Assembly (NCBI RefSeq): GCF_004137795.1
Contig: NZ_NWTM01000002.1
Coordinates: 434,001 to 498,000 of the forward strand
DNA: 64,000 nt
Direction of reading: 5' to 3'
From: Pectobacterium zantedeschiae
Lineage (GTDB): Bacteria; Pseudomonadota; Gammaproteobacteria; Enterobacterales; Enterobacteriaceae
Positions 56,048 through 64,000 of the stretch are shown here, in pieces. How positions within the stretch are numbered: the stretch's first letter is position 1; the number at the start of each line of letters is the position of its first letter. Made by a program: the position numbers and the translations under genes. Below the pieces are notes generated by a model that ran no database searches, was not told the origin of the DNA, and was given only the letters and a program-made list of their open reading frames with translations.

Positions 56048-56409
56048 AAACTTCTTCCTTTCGTTCATTAATTATTTACCGTTATCGCAGGTTAGTAACG
56101 GTTTAGTTGTCATTGTGTGTTTGCATAAAAAAGCAGGTGATGAATGTGAAATGGGCTCCTATCTAACTGATAAAAAATGCCTTATCTGTTATCGGCATTT
56201 CAGGTGCAATGATTATCCATTTTCTTAAAAAATGTGAGGATACTCGTGCGGATAGAGCGGCCGAGGGAATAAAGCGCTTCGCAGGAGATTCCTGCATTGC
56301 TTATCACGTAAAGTCATGTATAAACGCTTTGCTATGCAAGAATCATCTATACCCTTCCCCTTACCTGTTGCTGACGCGCCAACGTGTCTCATTTGAAAGG
56401 AATATTGCT
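56048..56409. other. Intergenic region upstream of chemoreceptor 3 and yjfL
   Basis: 362 bp. It contains an AAATGCC ... GGCATTT hairpin near 56175-56202 and a GCAGGAGATTCCTGC dyad at 56281-56295. No convincing gene or perfect sigma-28 promoter was seen; TAAA and GCGATAA elements (minus strand, around 56083-56105) occur at a non-standard spacing. Confidence 0.5.
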
Positions 56410-56808
56410 ATGCCTATTGTTACGTCGCTACTCGCTTTCGCGTCCTATTTCTTTATCGGGTTTGCCATGGTGCTGGCCTTTTTGTTTATCTACACCCGTA
56501 TCACACCGCATGATGAATGGGCGCTGATTAAAGAGAACAACGGTACGGCAGCGATTGGATTTGGTGGGGCGTTGATTGGCTATGTGATCCCGCTTTCCAG
56601 CGCGGCGATTAATTCGGTGAGCCTGGTGGATTACATCACCTGGGGCGTGGTCGCGCTGGTGGTGCAATTACTGATTTATTTCGCTGTGCGTCTGTATATG
56701 CCGCGTCTCAGCCAGCATATCCAGAATAACGATATTGCGTCTGGTGCCTTTCTTTGTGCCGCCTCGCTCAGTGGCGGGATTCTGAATGCGGCGTGTATGT
56801 CGTATTAA
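56410..56808 (+). CDS. yjfL: YjfL family (DUF350) membrane protein
   Basis: 132 aa, identical in length to E. coli YjfL. Two DUF350 halves give four transmembrane segments, with the motif ENNGTAAIGFGGALIGYVIPL in the first and NDIASGAFLCAASLSGGILNAACM in the second. The ATG at 56410 follows GAAAGGAA. The open frame begins further upstream but is unsupported there. In E. coli yjfL belongs to a larger yjfIJKLMC group; only yjfL remains here. Confidence 0.92.
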   Translation: MPIVTSLLAFASYFFIGFAMVLAFLFIYTRITPHDEWALIKENNGTAAIGFGGALIGYVIPLSSAAINSVSLVDYITWGVVALVVQLLIYFAVRLYMPRLSQHIQNNDIASGAFLCAASLSGGILNAACMSY

Positions 56809-56826
56809 TTTGCCACTGCATGATGA

Positions 56827-56853
56827 TACCGGGAATCTGCCCGGTATTTTTTT
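56827..56853 (+). terminator. Rho-independent terminator of yjfL
   Basis: TACCGGG-AATCTG-CCCGGTA followed by seven T, 18 bp after the stop. Confidence 0.93.
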
Positions 56854-56871
56854 ATAGCACGTCCCGCAGAT

Positions 56872-57180
56872 TCAGCGATACAGCACGGCACGTGCGGACC
56901 ACAGACCGGGGTGCGTTGTGGCCTCGGATTTCAGCACAATCACATAATAGTGCGCGCCGGAGGCATCGGCTTTTTGCTGAATGGCACGATCGGCATCGTC
57001 TGCGTTCCCGCGTACGGTCGCGGAGATCGCCCCCACTTTTTCTAACTGGCTGGTTTGCGCGTAGCGAATTTCGAGTGCTTTCTCTGCAGGCGGTGGTGCT
57101 GCGACTGGTTTTCCTTGTATGAGCTGGCAACCGGACAGTATCAGTATTAAGGGTAAAAAAAGTATCCGTACGATGTTCAT
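56872..57180 (-). CDS. bsmA: BsmA/YjfO-type lipoprotein
   Basis: 102 aa lipoprotein with lipobox LSGC (Cys at residue 18), followed by APPPAEKALEIRYAQTSQLEKVG and a DUF1471 (YhcN-like) domain. E. coli BsmA (YjfO) takes part in biofilm formation and peroxide response. Convergent with yjfL and well placed relative to E. coli. Confidence 0.9.
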   Translation of the reverse strand: MNIVRILFLPLILILSGCQLIQGKPVAAPPPAEKALEIRYAQTSQLEKVGAISATVRGNADDADRAIQQKADASGAHYYVIVLKSEATTHPGLWSARAVLYR

Positions 57181-57357
57181 CGCTTCAGCCTGACAGGAAT
57201 AGATAGCGGGAGTGTAGCACCGTTACAAAATCTACGATAAAGGCTTAATTTTGGTTGACCAGATTATTATTAATTGCTTACTTTAATTTGTTCATGGGTA
57301 TGAGAACGGGAATAAACGATCAGATTTTTGTAATCATTTACTTGGATGGAGTAGGGC

Positions 57358-57693
57358 ATGGGAATTGCCACTTGTCAGATCAAAGAACTCACCTTAAGTG
57401 CTCGTTCGGTAGAAGCTATTGAGCAAATCAACACACTAGTTGATAGCGCAAACCGACTAGCATTCGCTGTTTCAACAACCCCTCTTTACAGTATTTTCAG
57501 CGATCCTCGCAGTGCTAAAGACGTAACTTATAATATCAGCGATTATGATTGGGAACTTTACGGCCAAGCGATGGCGGGTATACCGAATATTCTCAGGCAT
57601 AAATTGGATCAAGTTGTGGAGCCAATGGCATGGTCTTCTGTAGGAGACGAGTCCGAATTCTGGATGTGTGTTTATGCATCGTACAATAAGTAG
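57358..57693 (+). CDS. Uncharacterised 111-aa protein
   Basis: Soluble protein, start MGIATCQIKELTLSARSVEA; ATG at 57358 is preceded by GGATGGAG. No family recognised. It is AT-rich compared with neighbours and overlaps the next gene by 20 bp in another frame, so the two may be co-translated. Confidence 0.6.
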   Translation: MGIATCQIKELTLSARSVEAIEQINTLVDSANRLAFAVSTTPLYSIFSDPRSAKDVTYNISDYDWELYGQAMAGIPNILRHKLDQVVEPMAWSSVGDESEFWMCVYASYNK

Positions 57694-58135
57694 GTTTATC
57701 TTTTTCTTCTTCTTTATTACTGGCTATACACACGCTGTCGAACCTTCATTACACGAGCTAGATTCGATTTATCAGCAGTGCCGTGAGCGAGGGAAAAAGA
57801 ATCCCGTCACGCTTCCGTCTTCAAACGACTGGTTCTGGACATTAAACAATGATGATAAAGCCACTGTTCTTATTTATTTGAATGAGCAAGCGATGAATCG
57901 CTGTACCGAAAGCGAGGTGGATAAACTGGCGATAAAAGCATTCCATTTGGCAGTGGAAGGGAATAGGAGTTTTTTGGATACGCTAATTGCGGCGCGAACA
58001 ACGACGTTGCAGCCCTTGCAGCAGCTATGGATCGACTCGCATCGTGATGAACTTAATCGACTCAGCGAGCTGCCGGGTTTACAGATGCCGTTCAGCCTAT
58101 CCCAATACTTTAAGGCCATTTCCGAGAAGAAATAA
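57674..58135 (+). CDS. Uncharacterised periplasmic protein
   Basis: 153 aa from the ATG at 57674. The signal peptide has an unusual Phe-rich core (FIFFFFFITGY) and a likely cleavage after THA near residue 21. The mature part is helical with two Cys (QCRERG and NRCTES), which could form a disulfide. No family recognised. It starts inside the preceding 111-aa gene. Confidence 0.6.
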   Translation: MHRTISRFIFFFFFITGYTHAVEPSLHELDSIYQQCRERGKKNPVTLPSSNDWFWTLNNDDKATVLIYLNEQAMNRCTESEVDKLAIKAFHLAVEGNRSFLDTLIAARTTTLQPLQQLWIDSHRDELNRLSELPGLQMPFSLSQYFKAISEKK

Positions 58136-58169
58136 CAGGCGGCAATCGGTGCCCGCCTATGAGTTGAGG

Positions 58170-58793
58170 TTAGCGCGAGGTGACTAGCGAAAAATCTTCA
58201 CCTTTGAAGACTTTTACCGGATTGCCGCGCTCTATCTGGTGGTGGAACAGACGTCGCTGTGCCCGTAGTTCGGCATGCTGCTGTTGCTGTAACGCTTCCA
58301 GACGATAGGCGATGAGATAACAGGCCAGACGCTTATTCGCGTGCTGGCTGCGTTCACTCTGCACCTTCACCGTGATGCCGCTGGCGACATGGGGGGCGCG
58401 GACGGCTGACTCGGTTTTATTCACATGTTGTCCGCCGGGACCGGAGGATTTAGTGGCTTCAAAACGAATCTCGTTATCGGCAAACGCCTGTTCCTGATGA
58501 AAGCGTGCGACGCCGATAAACCAGTTCTTGCGTCCACCACCTTTACGCCAAGGGCTATTGCACGCCCACTGAAGCGTACCGCACCAGCTAGCGGCCAGCA
58601 GTTCTGCCTGCTCACCGTTTAACAGAACCAGTGCGGAACGTAACGTACCGGAACGTTTCCCTGCTTCGGTTTCGATGATCTCACATTCGACACCTTGCCG
58701 TGCGGCATCCCGTATCAAAGCCTGTAACGCCTTTGCCGTTGCCAGCATGCATTCGTCCGGTCCTTGTGCGGCGGAAAGCTGAAGCAATATCAT
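58170..58793 (-). CDS. prfH: Peptide chain release factor-like protein PrfH
   Basis: 207 aa. The class-I release factor GGQ motif is at residues 120-122 ([18 protein letters not shown]), but the protein is too short to have the codon-recognition domain of RF1/RF2. PrfH acts on ribosomes whose 16S rRNA was cut in the decoding centre, releasing the nascent peptide so that RtcB2 can religate the rRNA; this comes from published work on the PrfH/RtcB2 pair. The ATG (ATGA) overlaps the rtcB2 stop by 4 bp, so it is translationally coupled. Confidence 0.94.
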   Translation of the reverse strand: MILLQLSAAQGPDECMLATAKALQALIRDAARQGVECEIIETEAGKRSGTLRSALVLLNGEQAELLAASWCGTLQWACNSPWRKGGGRKNWFIGVARFHQEQAFADNEIRFEATKSSGPGGQHVNKTESAVRAPHVASGITVKVQSERSQHANKRLACYLIAYRLEALQQQQHAELRAQRRLFHHQIERGNPVKVFKGEDFSLVTSR

Positions 58794-59911
58794 TTATCCT
58801 CCCCGCGCGTTTTGTAGGTGAGTACGGGTTTCAGCCGAGCAATCAGCGTGATTAATCCCGCCTGCTGCATCGCACCAATCACGCTGTCTATCGGCTTGTA
58901 GGCTTCCGGCGCTTCCTGAAAAATCAACTGCCTGTCCTGGCAAATCACACGACTGCCGAAGCGAGTGCGCGCGAGTTGCTGGACGCTATAGCGTGAAGAC
59001 AGCCGATCTTTACACTCTGTGCGCATCCACTTTCTGCCCGCGCCATGTGCCAGTGAATAGAGGCTATCGGCATGAGGGATGGGTTGCACGATATAGCTGT
59101 AGTCACCGCGAGAACCGGGAATGATGACCGGGCCGCAGTCGGCAGGCGTCGCGCCTTTACGGTGCAGCCAGCCGGAAATGCCTTCAATCGTTGTCGGTGT
59201 CACCAGATTATGGTTCACGTCCAGCGCGGCATCGCCTTCCGTATGCCAGCGATCCAGCATCCGCTGCGCTATCAGTCGCCTATTGTTGGTGGCAAACGTC
59301 AGCGCGAACTGGTGCTGTTCCAGATAGGCCGCCGCGGCCGGCGTATTGGCTTCGAGACCCTGATGGCCGAATTCCCGCACATGAGCTTCCAGTATGGTTT
59401 GCCCTAATCCGCGTGAGCCGCTGTGAACGAGCAACAGAAGCTGTTTAGGATCAATATGCAGAGCGTGCAGCACATCGGACTGATAAATTTCATCAAGCTG
59501 CTGCAATTCTGCAAAGTGGTTACCGCCGCCGATGGTGCCTAGCGAATAGCGAAAATCCGCCAGCGCGGGGGGAATATCGATAGTGTCTTCCAGTGGGCCA
59601 TCAATACTGCCAAGCCGTTTCTCCAGCTTATCCAACGAAATCTTGTTGGCGTTCAGGCCCGTGCGCCATAGCGCCATGCCGCAGCCGATATCGTTTCCGA
59701 CCAGCGCCGGATAGAAGCGCTGTTGTGAGAAAAAAGCGGCACCAATAGGGTAGCCACGACCCGGATGCAAATCTGGCATACCGGCCACGCGAACCATATC
59801 GGGAAGCTGTGAGGTAATTTGAAGCTGTTGGATTGCTTTATCTTCAATCCAGGTATTTTCCGTCGCGATCACACTGACGCGCGCCGAAATAGAGCGAATA
59901 GCATTGCCCAT
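58790..59911 (-). CDS. rtcB: RNA-splicing ligase RtcB2 (PrfH-associated)
   Basis: 373 aa, the shorter RtcB2-type subfamily. Motifs: [30 protein letters not shown] (Asp and Cys metal ligands), [23 protein letters not shown] and [10 protein letters not shown]. It joins RNA ends with 2',3'-cyclic phosphate/3'-phosphate and 5'-OH using GTP and Mn. Coupled to prfH, it is expected to repair rRNA cut by colicin E3-type or CdiA toxins. No RtcA or RtcR is adjacent. A 14-codon ORF with a strong ribosome binding site lies 82 bp upstream. Confidence 0.93.
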   Translation of the reverse strand: MGNAIRSISARVSVIATENTWIEDKAIQQLQITSQLPDMVRVAGMPDLHPGRGYPIGAAFFSQQRFYPALVGNDIGCGMALWRTGLNANKISLDKLEKRLGSIDGPLEDTIDIPPALADFRYSLGTIGGGNHFAELQQLDEIYQSDVLHALHIDPKQLLLLVHSGSRGLGQTILEAHVREFGHQGLEANTPAAAAYLEQHQFALTFATNNRRLIAQRMLDRWHTEGDAALDVNHNLVTPTTIEGISGWLHRKGATPADCGPVIIPGSRGDYSYIVQPIPHADSLYSLAHGAGRKWMRTECKDRLSSRYSVQQLARTRFGSRVICQDRQLIFQEAPEAYKPIDSVIGAMQQAGLITLIARLKPVLTYKTRGEDK

Positions 59912-59992
59912 AGATCATCCTGCTGATCAATTTAAAAATAGGGTAAGGCAGGCTACAGCGGGGGATAACGCAAAGCGGAAAAGAATGCGGAA

Positions 59993-60037
59993 TTAGACCC
60001 GAGGTGTCCTGCAAAGAATCAGAGTAATTGTTGTCAT
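59993..60037 (-). CDS. Short leader ORF upstream of rtcB2
   Basis: 14 codons plus stop (MTTITLILCRTPRV) in the 5' leader of the rtcB2-prfH operon. It has a near-perfect ribosome binding site (AAAGGAGA, 7 nt before the ATG), so it is very likely translated. It includes AGG and CGG arginine codons just before its stop. It could control downstream expression by ribosome stalling; no attenuator hairpin was clear by eye. Confidence 0.6.
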   Translation of the reverse strand: MTTITLILCRTPRV

Positions 60038-60128
60038 GATGTCGTCTCCTTTGTCAGTGTGGGGGGATGGGGGAAAAAACGTCGGCATAATACTCAAATG
60101 GCGGCCGTCGTGCAATACGATGACCGCT

Positions 60129-60331
<203 letters not shown>

Positions 60332-60339
60332 TGTGGATG

Positions 60340-62280
60340 TTAAATACGGAAGACGCTGACCAGCTCGCTGAGGTGGTGGCCTTTCTGGCGCAGACCCTGC
60401 GCGGTGTCTTCCGAGTTGTTGACCAGAATGGTGTTTTCCTGCGTTGCCTGACCAATCTGTACAATGGCGATGTTTACCTGACTGATACCCGCAGACTGCT
60501 CGCGTGAGGCGATATCAATATCGTTCACGATGGCACTGACCTGTAAGATACGGTTGCGCAAGTCGTCCATTACCGCCTGCGTTTTTTCTGAGAAATGATA
60601 GCCCGCTTCGATTTTTTCCAGCGATTCATCAATCAAGGTTTCGATCTCTTTCACTGCGGTAGAACTACGCTGTGCCAGCGCTCGCACTTCAGCTGCCACG
60701 ACGGCGAAGCCTCTGCCGTGTTCGCCCGCACGAGCGGCTTCTACCGCAGCATTGAGCGCCAGAATATTAGTCTGGAAAGCGATAGATTCGATCACTGTCG
60801 TGATATCGGCAATCCGCTGCGATGAGTTTTTAATATCGCTCATCGTAGAGACGGAATCGGTAACGGTCTGGCTGCCATTATGTGCAGCTGCTGCGCTTTG
60901 CTCCGCCAGGTCTTTGGCGGCAGAGACGTTATCGGCGTTTTGCTTCACGCTGGCGGAGAGTTGTTCCATGCTAGCCGACGTTTCTTCGACGCTGCTGGCC
61001 TGACGGGCAATTTGCTCACTGATGTTTTCGCTATCAGCAGCCAGCGCATCGGTGCTGGCACTGATTTCTTCGGAGGCGCTCCTTACTTGCGACACAATCG
61101 TCGTTAGCCCCTGTCCGATACCGTTAATCGCATCGATCAGGCGGCCCACTTCATCGCCACGGTTGCTGGAAAGCGTCGCTGTCAGGTTACCGGCAGAGAA
61201 TTGTTCTGCCACTTTGACGATTTCAACCAGAGGCTGGCTCAGCCACTTACGCGTCAGCACGACAAAGAATGCTGCAAAGAGCAGAACCAGAATAATACCA
61301 CCGCCTAAAAACAGGTTGCGGGTACGGTTAACCTCTGCCATCAGGCTTTCTTTACTGATGGCACCCGCCACAATCCAGTTCCACTGTGGAATACTGCGGT
61401 ACACCATGATCCGGGTTTTTTCTTCGCCCGTCATCGTGTTGTTATCGTATTCGATCGTACCATTACCAGTTGCCAGCACTTTCTCTAACGCCCCTTCTGA
61501 CCAGTCAGGGCGTTGGTTGGCATTGCTTTGGTGGTAAAGATAGTTACCTGCGTCCTTTCCTTTCTTCGTGCTAAGGACAAAGAAATGGCCTGTCTCACCT
61601 ATTTTCTTGTTCAGAATAGTTTGCTGCATCTCGGTAAATTGCTTCGTGATGTCGACACCGACGAACAGAATACCGATAACCTTGTTTTCACTGTCGCGTA
61701 TCGGTTGATACTGGGTGATGTACTGTTTGCCGAACAGTGTTGCCAACCCACTGTAGATCTCACCTTTCATCACCGGTGCATAAGCTGGACTTTCACGATC
61801 GAGTTTGGTGCCCATCGCGCGCGATCCATCTTCTTTTTTCAGCGAGGTGGTGATGCGCGTGAAATCGTCTCCATCGCGGACAAAAATCGTTGAGATCGCG
61901 TGGGTGCGGCTCAGAAAGTCGTCTGGCACTTCGGTATTGAGGTTCAATACCGTATCGCCAGCTTTAAGTGTTGGGTGCGATGTGTTGCCGAAAGGTGTGC
62001 GGTTAACGGTGTCCAGTGAAAACTGCGTTGGCAAAAAGCTCGCCAGCAGCCGCGTATAGTTGCTGACCTCTGCTTGCAGGCTGGTATCGTACATGTTGAT
62101 CATGTCGGTGACTCCATTCACCTGACTCTGCATGTCGTTGAGAGTCAACGATTTCAGCTGATTGCCTGCGGAGCGGGTAAGAGTGAGGGTGAAAGCAATG
62201 AACAAGATCGCCACGCTCAGGGAGGCGATAATTGATAGCTTGATACCCAAACCCCAGTGTTTAAAAGAAAGTCCCAACAT
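60340..62280 (-). CDS. Methyl-accepting chemotaxis protein 4 with Cache sensor
   Basis: 646 aa from the ATG at 62280; the frame is open to 62364 but those codons overlap a sigma-28 promoter. N-terminal TM (about 18-40), a large periplasmic double-Cache-type domain (Cache_3/Cache_2-like; [20 protein letters not shown] and [12 protein letters not shown]), TM2 near residue 320-342, HAMP, and signalling domain with the tip [20 protein letters not shown]. No CheR tether (ends LVSVFRI). A FliA promoter and an FNR-like site precede it. Confidence 0.92.
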   Translation of the reverse strand: MLGLSFKHWGLGIKLSIIASLSVAILFIAFTLTLTRSAGNQLKSLTLNDMQSQVNGVTDMINMYDTSLQAEVSNYTRLLASFLPTQFSLDTVNRTPFGNTSHPTLKAGDTVLNLNTEVPDDFLSRTHAISTIFVRDGDDFTRITTSLKKEDGSRAMGTKLDRESPAYAPVMKGEIYSGLATLFGKQYITQYQPIRDSENKVIGILFVGVDITKQFTEMQQTILNKKIGETGHFFVLSTKKGKDAGNYLYHQSNANQRPDWSEGALEKVLATGNGTIEYDNNTMTGEEKTRIMVYRSIPQWNWIVAGAISKESLMAEVNRTRNLFLGGGIILVLLFAAFFVVLTRKWLSQPLVEIVKVAEQFSAGNLTATLSSNRGDEVGRLIDAINGIGQGLTTIVSQVRSASEEISASTDALAADSENISEQIARQASSVEETSASMEQLSASVKQNADNVSAAKDLAEQSAAAAHNGSQTVTDSVSTMSDIKNSSQRIADITTVIESIAFQTNILALNAAVEAARAGEHGRGFAVVAAEVRALAQRSSTAVKEIETLIDESLEKIEAGYHFSEKTQAVMDDLRNRILQVSAIVNDIDIASREQSAGISQVNIAIVQIGQATQENTILVNNSEDTAQGLRQKGHHLSELVSVFRI

Positions 62281-62332
62281 ATGTGTGTCTCTTATAATAA
62301 AAAGGTTATTTTTTAGTCTCACTTCACATGCG

Positions 62333-62359
62333 TTAACGGCAGTAAATGAAAAAAATTTA
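62333..62359 (-). promoter_or_regulatory. Sigma-28 (FliA) promoter of chemoreceptor 4
   Basis: Minus strand TAAA-N15-GCCGTTAA; consensus TAAA-N15-GCCGATAA (one mismatch). It is 53 bp upstream of the ATG. Confidence 0.88.
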
Positions 62360-62389
62360 ATCACGGAGTGTAAATATCCATTTCAGTAA

Positions 62390-62403
62390 TTGATCCAGAT
62401 CAA
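62390..62403. promoter_or_regulatory. FNR-type site upstream of chemoreceptor 4
   Basis: TTGATCCAGATCAA is an exact match to the FNR consensus TTGAT-N4-ATCAA. It is centred about 70 bp upstream of the predicted sigma-28 start site. It could also serve another, unseen promoter. Confidence 0.65.
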
Positions 62404-62573
62404 TGCAATTTTTTTATTTACATAAATGGGCTTATTAAATCAGCACGAATTAATGACAGCGCTGAGTCAGGAAGATCGCGGTAAGTTGATTTATCGTAAA
62501 AGGTAGTGAGCCTGTCGCTAAATACGATTTCGCTACATAAAAACGCGCTAACAGAACTTGAAACGAGGGAAAT

Positions 62574-63326
62574 ATGGTTGAAATGTCACTGGATAAACTC
62601 GGCAACGGTATCGAAGTGATTCACGCGGTACCCGCAGGAAGAAGGGAGCAGCCTCTACCGACGATTTTTTTCTACCATGGTTACACGTCGTCAAAAGAGG
62701 TGTATTCGTATTTTGGCTATGCACTAGCTCAGGCCGGGTTTCGAGTGATTTTGGCCGATGCGGCAATGCACGGTGCCCGCTATGACGGGGATGAAGCGCA
62801 TCGATTGCAGCATTTCTGGGACATTCTGCAATCGAATATTGAAGAACTTCCCGACTATGTTGCCGAATATCGGCGGCGTGGTTTGATCGACGGAGACCGC
62901 GTTGGCGTTTGCGGTGCGTCACTTGGTGGAATGAGCGCGCTCGGGTGTATGGCTCGCTATCCCTGGATTACTGCGGTGGCTGCATTTATGGGCTCCGGCT
63001 ATTTCTCCACGCTATCATCAACGCTATTCCCTCCGGTTCCGGCCGATCGTGAGGAAAATCAGTCGGTGTTGCAGGCATTAGCGGCCAAACTGGCTGATTA
63101 TGATGTCACCACCCGCCTGGATGCGCTGTCCAATCGACCCCTGCTGGTGTGGCATGGTGAGGCGGATGATGTTGTGCCAGCGGCAGAAAGCGCACGTCTC
63201 CACCAAGCATTGCAGGCGCGCGATAAACTCGCCAATCTGACATACCTGACCGAACCGGGTGTGGCACATCGTATTACGCCGACGGCGTTACAGGCGGGAG
63301 CTGATTTCTTCAAGCGGACGCTGTAA
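62574..63326 (+). CDS. yjfP: YjfP-type alpha/beta-hydrolase (esterase)
   Basis: 250 aa. Nucleophile elbow GASLGG with S116; YHGYTSS forms the oxyanion region; a C-terminal Asp (EADDVV) and His (GVAHRI) complete the triad. E. coli YjfP is a carboxylesterase. The ATG at 62574 follows GAGGGAA. It lies just upstream of the rpsF promoter, as near rpsF in E. coli. Confidence 0.93.
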   Translation: MVEMSLDKLGNGIEVIHAVPAGRREQPLPTIFFYHGYTSSKEVYSYFGYALAQAGFRVILADAAMHGARYDGDEAHRLQHFWDILQSNIEELPDYVAEYRRRGLIDGDRVGVCGASLGGMSALGCMARYPWITAVAAFMGSGYFSTLSSTLFPPVPADREENQSVLQALAAKLADYDVTTRLDALSNRPLLVWHGEADDVVPAAESARLHQALQARDKLANLTYLTEPGVAHRITPTALQAGADFFKRTL

Positions 63327-63380
63327 TTCCACGTTGATTCTGTAAATATCACAACGTAGAAAACTCCTGAGTTTCTTCCT

Positions 63381-63409
63381 TGTGTTCTTTAATGTCGGGC
63401 ACTATACTT
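63381..63409 (+). promoter_or_regulatory. Sigma-70 promoter of the rpsF operon
   Basis: TTGTGT - 17 bp - TATACT; transcription should start near 63416, giving a leader of about 90 nt before rpsF. Confidence 0.7.
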
Positions 63410-63415
63410 ACGCGT

Positions 63416-63900
<485 letters not shown>

Positions 63901-63908
63901 TTGTTGTG

Positions 63909-64000
63909 GTGACGGTGAACCGTCTGGTGTTGTCCGGCACAGTGTGCAAGACGCCCATTCGTAAAGTCAGCCCGTCAGGCATTCCTCACTGTCAGTTTGT
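63909..64000 (+). CDS. priB: Primosomal replication protein N (PriB), 3' truncated by window
   Basis: The frame reads [20 protein letters not shown] and [10 protein letters not shown] before the window ends, matching PriB (E. coli starts [15 protein letters not shown]). The start is a GTG. GTG codons occur at 63906, 63909 and 63915; 63909 gives the best match. PriB is an OB-fold dimer that helps PriA/DnaT reload DnaB at stalled forks. Confidence 0.9.
   Translation, partial: MTVNRLVLSGTVCKTPIRKVSPSGIPHCQF

Noticed and set aside
56083-56110. Sigma-28 promoter for chemoreceptor 3
   Set aside because: TAAA and TGCGATAA are separated by 12 bp rather than 15.

Overview
The window is a piece of an enterobacterial chromosome. 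Gene order and protein sequences point to a soft-rot Pectobacterium (Pectobacteriaceae). The backbone matches E. coli neighbourhoods (dusA-pspG-qorA/dnaB-alr-tyrB; lysR/lysA ... omrA-aas-lplT; yggS-proC-yggT-yggU-rdgB-hemW; nsrR-rnr-rlmB ... yjfL-bsmA ... yjfP-rpsF-priB). Between these blocks lie accessory genes typical of plant-associated soft-rot bacteria: four chemoreceptors, an aryl-beta-glucoside PTS, DUF1240 membrane proteins and an orphan T6SS hcp. The species is an inference.

Layout. 0-1.3 kb: AT-rich tandem array of three DUF1240 membrane-protein paralogues facing an orphan hcp. 1.8-6.9 kb: ygjP, then an aromatic amino acid locus (tyrB, YitT-type membrane protein, Lrp/AsnC regulator, AroP/PheP-type permease). 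6.9-13.3 kb: membrane protein-alr-dnaB, qorA, pspG with a clear sigma-54 promoter, dusA. 13.4-17.3 kb: oxidoreductase cassette (old yellow enzyme, SDR, aldo/keto reductase, TetR regulator) with a large inverted-repeat operator. 17.4-20 kb: small AT-rich accessory genes (ATP-grasp protein, unknown 126-aa protein, SMI1/KNR4 protein and partner). 20-23 kb: DsbA-family and MBL-fold genes with a divergent LysR regulator. 22.7-39.2 kb: lysR/lysA, EamA exporter with XRE-cupin regulator, a LacI-type regulator and a beta-glucoside PTS with GH1 enzyme and FadR-type GntR regulator, a chemoreceptor, the sRNA OmrA, aas and lplT. In E. coli galR sits between omrA and lysA; here about 10 kb of other genes takes that place. 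39.2-46.4 kb: elaA, entericidin ecnA, a decayed ParE toxin gene, hemW-rdgB-yggU-yggT-proC-yggS, and a PilT ATPase. 46.3-56 kb: a PAS-PAS-GAF-GGDEF protein, two chemoreceptors, and nsrR-rnr-rlmB. 56-64 kb: yjfL, bsmA, two unknown genes, a prfH-rtcB2 ribosome-repair module with a short upstream ORF, a Cache chemoreceptor with sigma-28 and FNR-like sites, yjfP, and rpsF-priB (cut by the window end).

Five copies of one modular intergenic repeat (about 80-200 bp, ends resembling TATACCC / GGGTATA) are scattered through the window. One supplies the last codons of lplT. No rRNA, tRNA, CRISPR array or intact insertion sequence was seen.

The most interesting items are the DUF1240/hcp cluster, the prfH-rtcB2 operon with its 14-codon leader ORF, the helically phased operator triplet of the PTS locus, the composite repeat family, the single-copy OmrA and the FNR/FliA-type promoter of one chemoreceptor. 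All functional statements come from reading the sequence and remembered family knowledge; no database search was run.
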